From Parapedobacter flavus (GTDB lineage Bacteria; Bacteroidota; Bacteroidia; Sphingobacteriales; Sphingobacteriaceae): DNA of 64,000 bases. A program made the translations under genes and the position numbers. Positions 1 through 9,000 of this stretch are shown here, piece by piece (position 1 is the first letter of the stretch; the number at the start of each line of letters is the position of its first letter). The stretch is taken from positions 248,001 through 312,000 of the forward strand of contig NZ_JAYKZZ010000004.1 in NCBI RefSeq assembly GCF_035818675.1. Reading direction: 5' to 3'. The notes under the pieces were generated by a model, which worked only from the letters and a program-made list of their open reading frames with translations, made no database searches and was not told the origin of the DNA.

Positions 1-952
1 GGTTTACACCTTGTCCTTTAAAGGCGTAAATCATTTCGCCGTCGCGGTCCACGGTTATGGGATCATCCACGGCACGTTTCATGTATTCCACCTGGTATGC
101 CCAACCGCGGTATTTGAAGATGGCATCATAGAAGGAGGTCTTCAGCGTAAGGGGTGCGCCGAGGTATTCGCCCGTCTGTCCATGCACGCGCATGGTACGG
201 TCATTGAAGCTGTACCCCCCGCCAAACGATAGCTTCGGTGTTTCCTCGTATTCCAGGTCGCCCTCGTAATAGTCGCCGCCGTTGGTGAATTCGCCCAGCG
301 GTAAAAACTCGGCCCTGCCGGTATACGCCAGTCCGTCGTCGGTCATGTTGGCTACCCGCCCTTCGCCCGTACTGATTGCGCCCTTGAAATGGAAGGGGAC
401 AGCTCCTATCTTCGGCGAATAATAGGCCTTGATGCCGAAGTCGCGGTCTACATTGAAAGTCGCATTGACCAAAGATCGGTCGGTGAATTGCAGCTCGCCC
501 GAAGAATTAACCCGTTGCCGGTTGCCCGGGAGCTTATTGAGGCCGAAGGCCATATAAAAGTTATCGGTAAAGTTGTAGAAGATGACAGCATCGCGTATGA
601 GGTTGGGTACGTTCGTGTCTTCATAATCCTGGTCGCTGCGGCTAAACCCCAGTTGAATGCTGTACGAAAATTTCGGGTTGTAGATGTATCCATTCATGCG
701 GAGCCGCAGTCGCCTGATCCGTGCTTCCAGGCTCTCCGCACCGAGGTCATCGCCAGCAATGGACGTATATTTCAAGCGGCTTTGCATCCGGAACCGGAAA
801 TTGATGTAGAAAGTCGAGTCGTCGCCCGCATATTGGATGCCTTTAAAGTTTTCGATCGTCGGCCGTTCATCGTGCTCGCGCTGCGCAAGCGCCTGAAGTG
901 TCGTCACGAACACGAAAAGGGCGGTAAGGTAGGGAAGTAGCGTTTTATTCAT
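1..952 (-). CDS. Phosphate-selective porin O/P family protein (3' end cut by window edge)
   Basis: The minus strand is open from the ATG at 952 to the window edge, giving 317 codons with no stop, so the C-terminus lies outside. The N-terminus is a signal peptide (MNKTLLPYLTALFVFVTTLQALAQ). It is followed by alternating aromatic/charged strands typical of an outer-membrane beta barrel: YINFRFRMQSRLKY, then RIRRLRLRMNGYIYNPKFSYSIQLGFSRSD, with GLNKLPGNRQRV further on. This pattern matches the OprP/OprO-like porin family common in Bacteroidota, where such proteins are usually induced for phosphate or pyrophosphate uptake. The plus-strand ORFs in the same interval are shadows. Ion selectivity cannot be judged from sequence alone. 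Confidence 0.85.
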   Translation of the reverse strand, partial: MNKTLLPYLTALFVFVTTLQALAQREHDERPTIENFKGIQYAGDDSTFYINFRFRMQSRLKYTSIAGDDLGAESLEARIRRLRLRMNGYIYNPKFSYSIQLGFSRSDQDYEDTNVPNLIRDAVIFYNFTDNFYMAFGLNKLPGNRQRVNSSGELQFTDRSLVNATFNVDRDFGIKAYYSPKIGAVPFHFKGAISTGEGRVANMTDDGLAYTGRAEFLPLGEFTNGGDYYEGDLEYEETPKLSFGGGYSFNDRTMRVHGQTGEYLGAPLTLKTSFYDAIFKYRGWAYQVEYMKRAVDDPITVDRDGEMIYAFKGQGVN

Positions 953-1000
953 CTGTCTGTTGGTATATATGTCAAAATTAATCGTTAACTGAATAGGTCA

Positions 1001-2044
1001 TCACCGGGGTTCCTGCTGGCTGAGGCAGTGCCAACTGCCAAGGCCCCAAATGATATCCGTGCTGTCTATCCCCACAATTTTACGGTCGGGAAAACACGTT
1101 GCCAGCACATCCAATGCTTTTTGGTCATTCTTTTCATCACGGTACGTCGGCACGATAACCGCGGCATTCGCAATGTAGAAATTGGCATAGGATGCCGGTA
1201 ACCGCTGCCCGTCGAACACCACCGGGGTGGGCATAGGTAACTCTATAATATGGAGTGGCTTGCCATTTTCCAACCGCATTCCCTTCAGTAACTGTAGGTT
1301 TTCTTGCAGAATGTTATAGTTTTCATCGGTGCGATTTTCTTCAATCACCGTTACCACCGTGTCGGCATTCACGAACCGTGTGATGTCGTCAATATGGCCG
1401 TCGGTATCATCCCCAACGATGCCATCGCCCAGCCACAGTACCTGTGAAATGCCGTAATATTCATGAAGATAGGCTTCAATTTGTTCTTGTGTAAGCTGCG
1501 GGTTACGGTTTTCATTCAATAAGCATGCCTTGGTGGTAAGGACGGTACCCTCGCCATTAAAATCGACCGATCCGCCCTCCATGACGATACCCGGATGGAA
1601 AACGGGCAGGTTCAATGCTTTGCCCACGAGCGTTGGAATGACATCATCCTGCTCGTAGGGCGGGTATTTGTTTCCCCAAGCGTTATACCCCCAATCCACG
1701 ATGGCCTTGCCAACGGTCTCCTCACGGTTTATTAAAAAGGCCGGTCCGTGGTCACGGCACCAGGCATCATCCGTAGGGTGGTGGTAAAAGCGGATGTTTG
1801 CCATATCCACACCAGCCGCTACCAAAAGAGCGGTAGCGGTGGTTTCCATGGCCTGGTCTACCACATTGATGCAAACCTGTTCGCCGAGCGAGACTTCGCG
1901 GATAAACGCGGAATAGGGGGCGTATACCGCCTCCAGTTTGCCGGGCCAACTGGCTTCTTTGTGCGGCCAGCTCAACCAGGTAGCGCGGTGGGGATGCCAC
2001 TCGGCGGGAAAATAATATCCTAACTTTTTGGGTATAGCAATCAT
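1001..2044 (-). CDS. aguA: Agmatine deiminase (agmatine iminohydrolase)
   Basis: This enzyme hydrolyses agmatine to N-carbamoylputrescine and ammonia, the first step of the agmatine route to putrescine. The protein of about 347 residues has the family opening (GYYFPAEWHPH, then WLSWPH), the WCRDHGP motif near residues 95-101, the DTDGHIDD motif near 213-220 and the C-terminal HCLSQQEP with the catalytic cysteine near residue 340. Length matches the PAD/AguA family. I chose the ATG at 2044, because the frame extends three codons further only by using a TTG. The next gene in the pathway starts downstream at 2974 on the same strand, and the pair probably forms an operon with aguB transcribed first. 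A bacterial peptidylarginine deiminase is an alternative, but the adjacent amidase favours agmatine. Confidence 0.92.
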   Translation of the reverse strand: MIAIPKKLGYYFPAEWHPHRATWLSWPHKEASWPGKLEAVYAPYSAFIREVSLGEQVCINVVDQAMETTATALLVAAGVDMANIRFYHHPTDDAWCRDHGPAFLINREETVGKAIVDWGYNAWGNKYPPYEQDDVIPTLVGKALNLPVFHPGIVMEGGSVDFNGEGTVLTTKACLLNENRNPQLTQEQIEAYLHEYYGISQVLWLGDGIVGDDTDGHIDDITRFVNADTVVTVIEENRTDENYNILQENLQLLKGMRLENGKPLHIIELPMPTPVVFDGQRLPASYANFYIANAAVIVPTYRDEKNDQKALDVLATCFPDRKIVGIDSTDIIWGLGSWHCLSQQEPR

Positions 2045-2098
2045 TTTATGCAAAAGAACGATGGGTTTTTGGAAACAAGCTGGAATGCCGTTTCCGGA

Positions 2099-2974
2099 TT
2101 ACTCGTCAATAAACCTTTTCGTTATGGGTTGATAGCTGTCAATGCGCCGGTCACGCAAAAAAGGCCAATGTTTGCGGAAAAAATCCGACTGCCTTAAGTC
2201 GACTTCGGTGACCTCCGTCTCTTCAACGTCGTGGGATGCCAGATACAACAGTTTTCCCTGGGCGTTGGTCACAAAACTCCCCCCCCAGAACTTCATGGCC
2301 CCGTCCTGCTCAAAGCCGACCCGGTTGACACTCACCACCGGTAGTCCGTTGGCCACGGAATGGCTGCGCTGTATCGTCTGCCATGCGTTGTACTGGTCCT
2401 TATTGGTTTCGTCGTCCTGGTCCGTAGCCCAGCCGATGGCGGTGGGGTAGAACAGGATTTCAGCGCCCATCAACGCCGTTATACGCGCCGCTTCCGGATA
2501 CCACTGATCCCAGCAAATGAGCACACCGATGGTTGCGTACCGCGTTTTGAAAACTTTGTAACCCAGATCGCCCGGGGTGAAATAGAATTTCTCATAAAAA
2601 CCGGGATCGTCCGGAATGTGCATTTTGCGGTATTTGCCCAGGTAAGCGCCGTCCGCATCAATCACGGCAGTGGTGTTGTGGTAAAGCCCCTCCGCCCGTT
2701 TTTCAAATAAGGACGCTACGATGACCACTCCCAACGCTGCGGCCGCAGCTTGTAAGGCCTCGGTGGATGGCCCTGGAATCGCTTCGGCCAATTCAAAGTT
2801 GTCATAGTCCTCCACATCGCAGAAATAAAGCGACGTAAACAGTTCCTGAAGGCAGATAATCTGGGCTCCCTTGGCCGCCGCTACCCGAATCTGGTCAATG
2901 GCTTTGGTAAGATTCGTGGCTTTATTGGCCACGCAACTCATCTGTACAGTCCCGATTTTTACGTTGGTCATCAT
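2099..2974 (-). CDS. aguB: N-carbamoylputrescine amidase
   Basis: This nitrilase-superfamily enzyme converts N-carbamoylputrescine to putrescine, CO2 and ammonia. The 291-residue protein shows the Glu-Lys-Cys triad: E44 in LQELF, a lysine in KYRKMHIPDD, and Cys about 154 in LICWDQWYPEA. The sequence HIPDDPGFYEKFYFTPGD is characteristic of the AguB branch. Two adjacent ATGs (2974 and 2971) could serve as start. It lies 54 bp upstream of aguA on the same strand, so the window carries the complete two-step agmatine-to-putrescine conversion. An arginine decarboxylase to make agmatine is not in this window. Confidence 0.93.
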   Translation of the reverse strand: MMTNVKIGTVQMSCVANKATNLTKAIDQIRVAAAKGAQIICLQELFTSLYFCDVEDYDNFELAEAIPGPSTEALQAAAAALGVVIVASLFEKRAEGLYHNTTAVIDADGAYLGKYRKMHIPDDPGFYEKFYFTPGDLGYKVFKTRYATIGVLICWDQWYPEAARITALMGAEILFYPTAIGWATDQDDETNKDQYNAWQTIQRSHSVANGLPVVSVNRVGFEQDGAMKFWGGSFVTNAQGKLLYLASHDVEETEVTEVDLRQSDFFRKHWPFLRDRRIDSYQPITKRFIDE

Positions 2975-3037
2975 ACATTCCTTTATTGGAGCAAAAGTAC
3001 GACTAATTACAACAGTAAAGAAAAGTTGCCTGCTTCG

Positions 3038-3904
3038 TTAATACGCCAGCTTGTAGGCAGCTACTTCATTTTTCAAGAACGTAGGTACAATAACCAGTTG
3101 CAGGTCCGGTACGAAGCCGATATCGGCCGTATTGGATTCGTCAGCTTGGGTGTCGAGTAGCACCGTTGTTTCGTTACCCTGTATAAAGAAAATTTCACCA
3201 TGCCACCGGCTGGCCACGAATGTGCTATCGTTGAGAATGACGAGCCCATCGCCGCCAGTCACTTCCGTATTGATCACTTCTTGCGCGTATTCGCCATCCT
3301 TGCTGAATTTTTTCAAGCCTTCACCGTCCAACGCATAGAGGTGTCCGTTATGGCATTCCAAACCATTAACACCTGTGTTTTCCGATATCGTTTTATAATT
3401 TCCGTCCGTATCCATGACATAGATACTGCCCGTGCGGGTATCAGAGAAAAACACCTGTTGGCCGTCCGTTGCCACATCATTCAAAAATACGGCGCCTTCC
3501 ACAGCAATCGTTTTTTCAATGGTTGCCGATGCCACATCGATGACTTTCACCTCATCGATGTCCGTAACATAGAGCTTTCCATCGAGGAGTGCCATGCCTT
3601 TCGGCGCATGGAGGTTACCTTCCACCCATTTCAGGTCGCGGACGGTGCCATCGGTATTGATGGTCGAAATAAATCCGTCATTGTCTTTGTCGCCGGCCTT
3701 GGTATTTCCATTGGACACATAGATGATGTCGGACGATGGATCATAAAGGGTCGACTCAGAGCCGGTGAATACCGTGTCGGTTTTCCATGCCTGTGTCAGT
3801 TCTGGGGTTACTGTGGTTTCCGTTGTGTCGCTGCTTTGACCTCCCCCGCAACTCCATAGGGCTAATGCGACACCCGCCGCGATCAGAAATGCATTGTTCA
3901 TCAT
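3038..3904 (-). CDS. SMP-30/gluconolactonase-like beta-propeller lipoprotein
   Basis: A roughly 288-residue protein beginning with a lipoprotein signal peptide (LIAAGVALALWSCGGG, lipobox LWSC), so it is expected in the cell envelope. The mature part shows repeated blade-like segments such as GNLHAPKGMALLDGKLYVTDIDEVKVID, then VFFSDTRTGSIYVMD and NGLECHNGHLYALD. These are typical of NHL/SMP-30-type propellers that bind ligands or act as lactonases. No catalytic residues can be assigned with confidence. The frame can be extended through a TTG at 3910, but the ATGs at 3904 and 3901 are better starts. It lies after aguA/aguB on the same strand but is separated from rpoN by an 8-nt repeat tract. 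No link to polyamine metabolism is evident. Confidence 0.75.
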   Translation of the reverse strand: MMNNAFLIAAGVALALWSCGGGQSSDTTETTVTPELTQAWKTDTVFTGSESTLYDPSSDIIYVSNGNTKAGDKDNDGFISTINTDGTVRDLKWVEGNLHAPKGMALLDGKLYVTDIDEVKVIDVASATIEKTIAVEGAVFLNDVATDGQQVFFSDTRTGSIYVMDTDGNYKTISENTGVNGLECHNGHLYALDGEGLKKFSKDGEYAQEVINTEVTGGDGLVILNDSTFVASRWHGEIFFIQGNETTVLLDTQADESNTADIGFVPDLQLVIVPTFLKNEVAAYKLAY

Positions 3905-3952
3905 AATCAAAAATTTTTGGATTTATATATATGACTTATTTATTCTCACTCC

Positions 3953-4024
3953 CTCACAATCTCACAACTTCACAATCTCACAACTTCACACCCTCACACC
4001 CTCACACCCTCACAATCTCACAAC
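3953..4024. repeat. Tandem 8-nt repeat (YTCACAMY), nine units
   Basis: Nine consecutive octamers read CTCACAAT, CTCACAAC, TTCACAAT, CTCACAAC, TTCACACC, CTCACACC, CTCACACC, CTCACAAT, CTCACAAC, followed by a decayed tenth unit. The tract ends 6 bp before the rpoN stop codon, so it occupies the 3' flank of rpoN. A second, shorter tract with the same unit lies at 20371-20402, also at the 3' end of a minus-strand gene. Confidence 0.9.
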
Positions 4025-4030
4025 TTCACT

Positions 4031-5503
4031 TTACAACTCCTTCCGCAGCCGTGCTACAGGAATCCCCATAGCTTCCCTATACTTGGCCACGGTACGGCGA
4101 GCAATCGTATATCCTTTCTCCTTCAATATTTCCGTAAGCTTCTCATCGGCAAGTGGTTTTCGTTTATTTTCCGTAGAGATGCATTCTTCCAGTATCTTCT
4201 TCACTTCTTTATTAGACACCTCCTCACCGCTGTCGGTTTGGATAGCCTCCGAAAAGAACGATTTCAGCAAGAACGTCCCAAATTCCGTTTGCACATATTT
4301 GGAGTTGGCCACCCGCGAAACGGTTGAGATATCCATGTCGATTCGGTCTGCGATGTCTTTGAGGATCATCGGTTTCAGCTTCCGTTCATCGGCGGTAAGG
4401 AAATAGTCGTATTGGTAGTTCATGATGGCATTCATGGTTTTGAGCAAGGTCTGTTGCCGTTGCTTAATGGCGTCGATAAACCACTTTGCCGAATCGAGTT
4501 TCTGTTTCACAAACTGAACGGCTTCCTTCATTTTCTTGTCTTTCTGGGCAGCCTTGTCGTAATGGTCAAACATCTCCTGGTATGACCGGCTCACGCGGAG
4601 CTCGGGCGCATTGCGCGCATTCAGGGTAAGGTGGAGCACGCCGTCGTTGTTGGAGATGTGGAAGTCGGGAATGATATGCAGTTGTTTGCCGGCCACCGCG
4701 CCGGAGTCGCCTGGTTTCGGATTGAGCTTGAGGATTTCGTTGACAATTTCCCTTAGTTCTTCCGAATCGATGTTGAGTGCCCGTTCGAGCTTATCGTAAT
4801 GCTTTTTCGTAAATTCGTCGAGGTGGTTCTCAACGACGAGCATCGCCTTTTTAATGACCGGATTTTCCTGGTCCTTTTTCCGGAGCTGAATGAGCAGGCA
4901 TTCCTGCAAGTCGCGGGCACCGATCCCTGCGGGATCAAAGCCTTGGATGATTTTGAGAATCTCGGCCACCTCCTCCTCTTCGGCGATGATGTTCTGGGCG
5001 AATGCCAGGTCATCTATCAACGAAGATATCGGCCGCCGTAGGTATCCATCGTCGTCCAAACTGCCAATGATCTGTTGTCCGACAAGAAAATCTTTATCCG
5101 ACAGGGCCAACAGGTCGAGTTGTTGCTGTAAGTTCTCGAAAAAAGAGTTCTGAATGGCTATGGGTATTTCCTTGCGATCGTCTTCGTCATCGCCACCGTT
5201 ACTTTGGCTTGATCCGTAGTCGTTTATGTCGTCTGACTGTAGGTAATCATCTACATTGAATTCATCGAGTTCGCCCGATTGGTCATCTTCATTGAAGTTA
5301 TCGTCGGGGTCTTTGTCCGGATATTCTTCAACGGGATCGTTCATGTTGGCCAGGCTGATGTCCTCCAATGCCGGGTTCTCTTCCAGCTCTTCTTTGATAC
5401 GCGTATCCAATGATACCGTAGGCACCTGCAGCAATTTGATGAATTGGATTTGCTGCGGTGAAAGTTTCTGTAGTAGCTTCTGTTGTAAAGTCTGTTTTAG
5501 CAT
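4031..5503 (-). CDS. rpoN: RNA polymerase sigma-54 factor
   Basis: The alternative sigma factor that directs RNA polymerase to -24/-12 promoters and needs AAA+ activators to open them. The 490-residue protein has the Gln/Leu-rich region I at the N-terminus (MLKQTLQQKLLQKLSPQQIQ), a long acidic region II (residues about 60-110, rich in Asp/Glu/Asn), the core-binding and HTH segments, and the RpoN box ARRTVAKYRE about 20 residues from the C-terminus. All are hallmarks of full-length RpoN. It stands alone between a lipoprotein and trxA. No sigma-54-dependent activator gene was recognised in the window. The start ATG at 5503 is the family-typical one. Confidence 0.97.
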   Translation of the reverse strand: MLKQTLQQKLLQKLSPQQIQFIKLLQVPTVSLDTRIKEELEENPALEDISLANMNDPVEEYPDKDPDDNFNEDDQSGELDEFNVDDYLQSDDINDYGSSQSNGGDDEDDRKEIPIAIQNSFFENLQQQLDLLALSDKDFLVGQQIIGSLDDDGYLRRPISSLIDDLAFAQNIIAEEEEVAEILKIIQGFDPAGIGARDLQECLLIQLRKKDQENPVIKKAMLVVENHLDEFTKKHYDKLERALNIDSEELREIVNEILKLNPKPGDSGAVAGKQLHIIPDFHISNNDGVLHLTLNARNAPELRVSRSYQEMFDHYDKAAQKDKKMKEAVQFVKQKLDSAKWFIDAIKQRQQTLLKTMNAIMNYQYDYFLTADERKLKPMILKDIADRIDMDISTVSRVANSKYVQTEFGTFLLKSFFSEAIQTDSGEEVSNKEVKKILEECISTENKRKPLADEKLTEILKEKGYTIARRTVAKYREAMGIPVARLRKEL

Positions 5504-5564
5504 AACTTAAATACTTCACAAACATACAGAAAATACAGGAAACCTGCATGCGGTGCTATTGATG

Positions 5565-5600
5565 AAAAAAACATAGCCCGTGGTCGTCAAACCACGGGCT
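5565..5600 (-). terminator. Rho-independent terminator of trxA
   Basis: A perfect 10-bp inverted repeat (AGCCCGTGGT / ACCACGGGCT, 6-nt loop) spans 5575-5600. On the minus strand it is followed directly by seven T residues (5571-5565). It lies 24 bp past the trxA stop codon and separates trxA from rpoN. Confidence 0.93.
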
Positions 5601-5623
5601 GTATCATGAGCTTTGTAAGTTGC

Positions 5624-5941
5624 CTACAGTTGTTTAACCAGCTTATCGGCCAGTACCGATTTGGGTACAGCACCGATTTGCTTGTCTACAATCTGGCCAT
5701 CTTTGAAGAATAAAAGCGCGGGAATATTGCGGATGCCATACTTGACCGAAATATCGGGGTTATAATCAACATTTACCTTGCCCACCACGGCTTTGCCATC
5801 GTATTCCTTAGCCAGTTCTTCCACAATGGGGCCCACCATGCGGCAAGGACCACACCATTCTGCCCAAAAATCTACTAATACAGGCTTGTCTGATTGAAGT
5901 ACAACCTCATCGAAGTTGCTGTCTGTGATTTCTAATGCCAT
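5624..5941 (-). CDS. trxA: Thioredoxin
   Basis: A 105-residue cytoplasmic thioredoxin with the WCGPC active site (Cys30 and Cys33), the buried aspartate in LVDFWAEW (Asp24), and the cis-proline segment RNIPALLFF. It has no signal peptide and matches the canonical single-domain length. It reduces protein disulfides using electrons from thioredoxin reductase. It is probably monocistronic: a strong terminator follows, and the upstream neighbour dnaE ends 132 bp away. Confidence 0.96.
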   Translation of the reverse strand: MALEITDSNFDEVVLQSDKPVLVDFWAEWCGPCRMVGPIVEELAKEYDGKAVVGKVNVDYNPDISVKYGIRNIPALLFFKDGQIVDKQIGAVPKSVLADKLVKQL

Positions 5942-6073
5942 AATGTTTAATCGTTATAGTTGCTTTTTTGTTATTTGCTTTTTTGCGTTCTGCATGCATC
6001 CTCACATCCTACTGCTACGCACAAAGATAGCGATCAAAATCATTGCCAAGGCATAAACTGCGACAATCTGACA

Positions 6074-9000
6074 TTAATTTAACTTGTAATGTACCCCGTT
6101 TATTTTGGTAAGCGTTTCGATAAAATCATTACTAAGGTTGATTTTCAGCCCTTTAGATGGCATTTCGACGCTGATTTCCGATTCCATATCTCGGATGGCA
6201 AACCGCAATTGGCAGGTTTTGCTTTCGTACTGCTCGATGTTTGTGTGTACAAGTTGTTGTATGCGCTCCACAAAGCCATCGTTCAGTTCATGAAGCGGCA
6301 CCTGTATCGTCAGGCTTTTAGCAAGCTTATCGCGCAAATCCGAAAGCAGCTGCATGCTCTTTATTTCAAACCCCCAGTTGCCGGCTTGGCGGTAACGCTC
6401 CGCAACCATCCCCCGTATCTGCACAAAGTAGCCTTCGTTGAGGTAGCCTTTCATTTTTACGTACTCTTCACCAAAGAGCGCTATTTCGTAAGCATCCGAA
6501 TAATCTTCAACGACCATCACGCCAAACGGTTTCCCGTTTTTCGTGATCCGGTGACTGGCTGCGGTGATCATGCCGCCAATGGTCAGTTCGCGGTTCTTGA
6601 TTTTGTTGAAATCTTCCCTAACCTCGTCGGGCACTTCCGTCTGTTTCGCTTTGTCAATGAGGGTGAGGAACTTAACCGGATGTTGGCAGAAATGGTCGAT
6701 TTCAAACCGATAGCTATCCAAGGGATGGCTGGTGAGGTAGATGCCAATGACATCTTTCTCGTACTTGAGCTTTTCAATCAGGCCCCATTCGGGGCAATGG
6801 GGTAGCGTCGGTTCGGGTATTTCCACATTGCTGCCACCACCAAACAGGCTCACCTGCGCCGAGTTCTCACTTTCGCGATGCTTTGCCCCGTATTTCAGCG
6901 ATTTCTCGAGCACTGTACCACCGTCGCCATCGGTATGGAAGTATTGCGCCCGGTGGGTGTTCACAAAGCAGTCAAACCCACCCGCGTATGTCAGGCTTTC
7001 GAGCGCTTTTTTATTCGCTGCGCGTAAGTCCACCCGGCGTGCCAAGTCAAAAATCGATAAATAAGGCTTGTCTTTGCGGCTTTCCACAAGCGTGTCCACA
7101 GCTCCGGCGCCCACGCCTTTCACAGCACCCATACCAAAGCGGATAGCCCCTTGGTTGTTTACCGTGAATTTATAGAACGATTCGTTGACATCGGGGCCCA
7201 ATACCTGCAGTTCCATCCGTTTGCATTCTTCCATGAAAAACGTTACCTGTTTGATGTCGTTCATGTTGTTTGAAAGTACCGCCGCCATGTACTCCGCCGG
7301 GTAATGGGCTTTCAGGTAGGCTGTTTGGTAGGCCACCCAGGCATAGCAGGTGGAGTGCGACTTGTTGAATGCATAGCTGGCGAATGCTTCCCAGTCTTTC
7401 CATATCTTTTCGAGTACTTTTGCGGCATGTCCGTTAGCGGCGGCCTGCTCAACGAACTTCGGCTTCATTTTATCCAGTACGTCGCGTTGTTTCTTGCCCA
7501 TCGCTTTCCGCAGTACGTCAGCTTCGCCTTTGGTAAACCCCGCTAATTTCTGTGAAAGGAGCATCACCTGCTCCTGGTACACCGTGATGCCATAGGTTTC
7601 TTTCAGGTATTCCTCGCAGGCATCCAAATCGTATGTAATGGGCTCATGGCCGTGCTTGCGGCGGATGAAGCTGGGGATATACTCCATAGGGCCAGGACGG
7701 TACAGCGCGTTCATCGCGATCAGGTCGCCGAAGACCGTAGGTTTCAGCTCCTTCATGTATTTCTGCATGCCGGGCGACTCGTACTGGAAGATGCCGACCG
7801 TTTCGCCACGCTGGAAAAGTTCGTAAGTTTGTGGATCGTCTATCGGGAATTCGTCGGGGTGCAGCTCAACACCGTGCCGGTGTTTGACAATTTTAACCGT
7901 GTCTTTAATCAGGGTGAGGGTCTTGAGGCCCAGGAAGTCCATCTTGAGCAGCCCTGCACTTTCCACCACCGCATTATCGAACTGGGTAACGTATAACTGC
8001 GAGTCTTTCGCCGTCGCAATGGGCACGAAGTTGGTGATATCGTCGGGCGTGATGATGACCCCACAGGCGTGGATACCCGTATTCCGCAGGGAGCCTTCCA
8101 GTACTTTTGCCTGGCGAATCGTTTCGGCTTCCAGTCCCGTCCCTTCTGACATGGAGACCAACTGCTGTACATTTTCCATTTCATCCCCACGGAGCGCGCT
8201 TTTAAGCGCTTTGGCATCCATGTTGAAGATTTTGTTGAGCTTCAGGTTGGGGATGAGCTTCGCAATTTTATCGGCCTCAAACAGCGGGAGGTCCAGCACC
8301 CGCGCGGTGTCGCGGATAGACGACTTCGCCGCCATGGTGCCGTATGTGATGATCTGGGCTACCTGATTCGCACCGTATTTGCCGATCACGTAGTCCATCA
8401 CACGACCACGGCCCTCGTCATCGAAATCAATGTCGATATCGGGCATGGAAATACGGTCGGGGTTGAGGAACCGTTCGAAAAGCAAGTCGTATGCAACCGG
8501 GTCTATGTTGGTGATGCCAAGGCAGTACGCTACCGCCGATCCCGCTGCCGAACCCCGACCCGGCCCCACCGATACGCCCATCTCACGGGCCGCGGCAATA
8601 AAGTCTTGTACAATCAAGAAGTAACCGGGGTAACCCGTGCGTTCAATCGTCGCCAATTCAAAATCCAAGCGCTCGCGGACCGCCGGGGCGAGGTCTGAGT
8701 ACCGTTTTTCCGCTCCTGCGTACGTGAGGTGGCGTAAATACTTGTTTTCCCCGCGCTTGCCTCCGTCTTCCTGGTCTTCCGGTACCTGGAATTCCTCCGG
8801 TATTTCAAATTTCGGAAGCAAGACATCGCGGTATAGCGAGTATGGTTCAACTTTGTCGACAATCTCCTGGATGTTGAGGATGGCTTCTGGAAGATCCGCA
8901 AATGCTTTTTTTATTTCCTCACCCGATTTAAAGTAGTATTCCTCGTTAGGGAGCCCATAGCGGAAGCCACGGCCACGACCTTTGGGGGTAGCCAGCTTTT

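Noticed and set aside
389..940. 183-codon plus-strand ORF at the left edge
   Set aside because: It is a shadow of the minus-strand porin O/P gene, which has a signal peptide and barrel pattern.
3200..3859. 219-codon plus-strand ORF opposite the beta-propeller lipoprotein
   Set aside because: The minus-strand gene has a lipoprotein signal and propeller repeats; this is its shadow.
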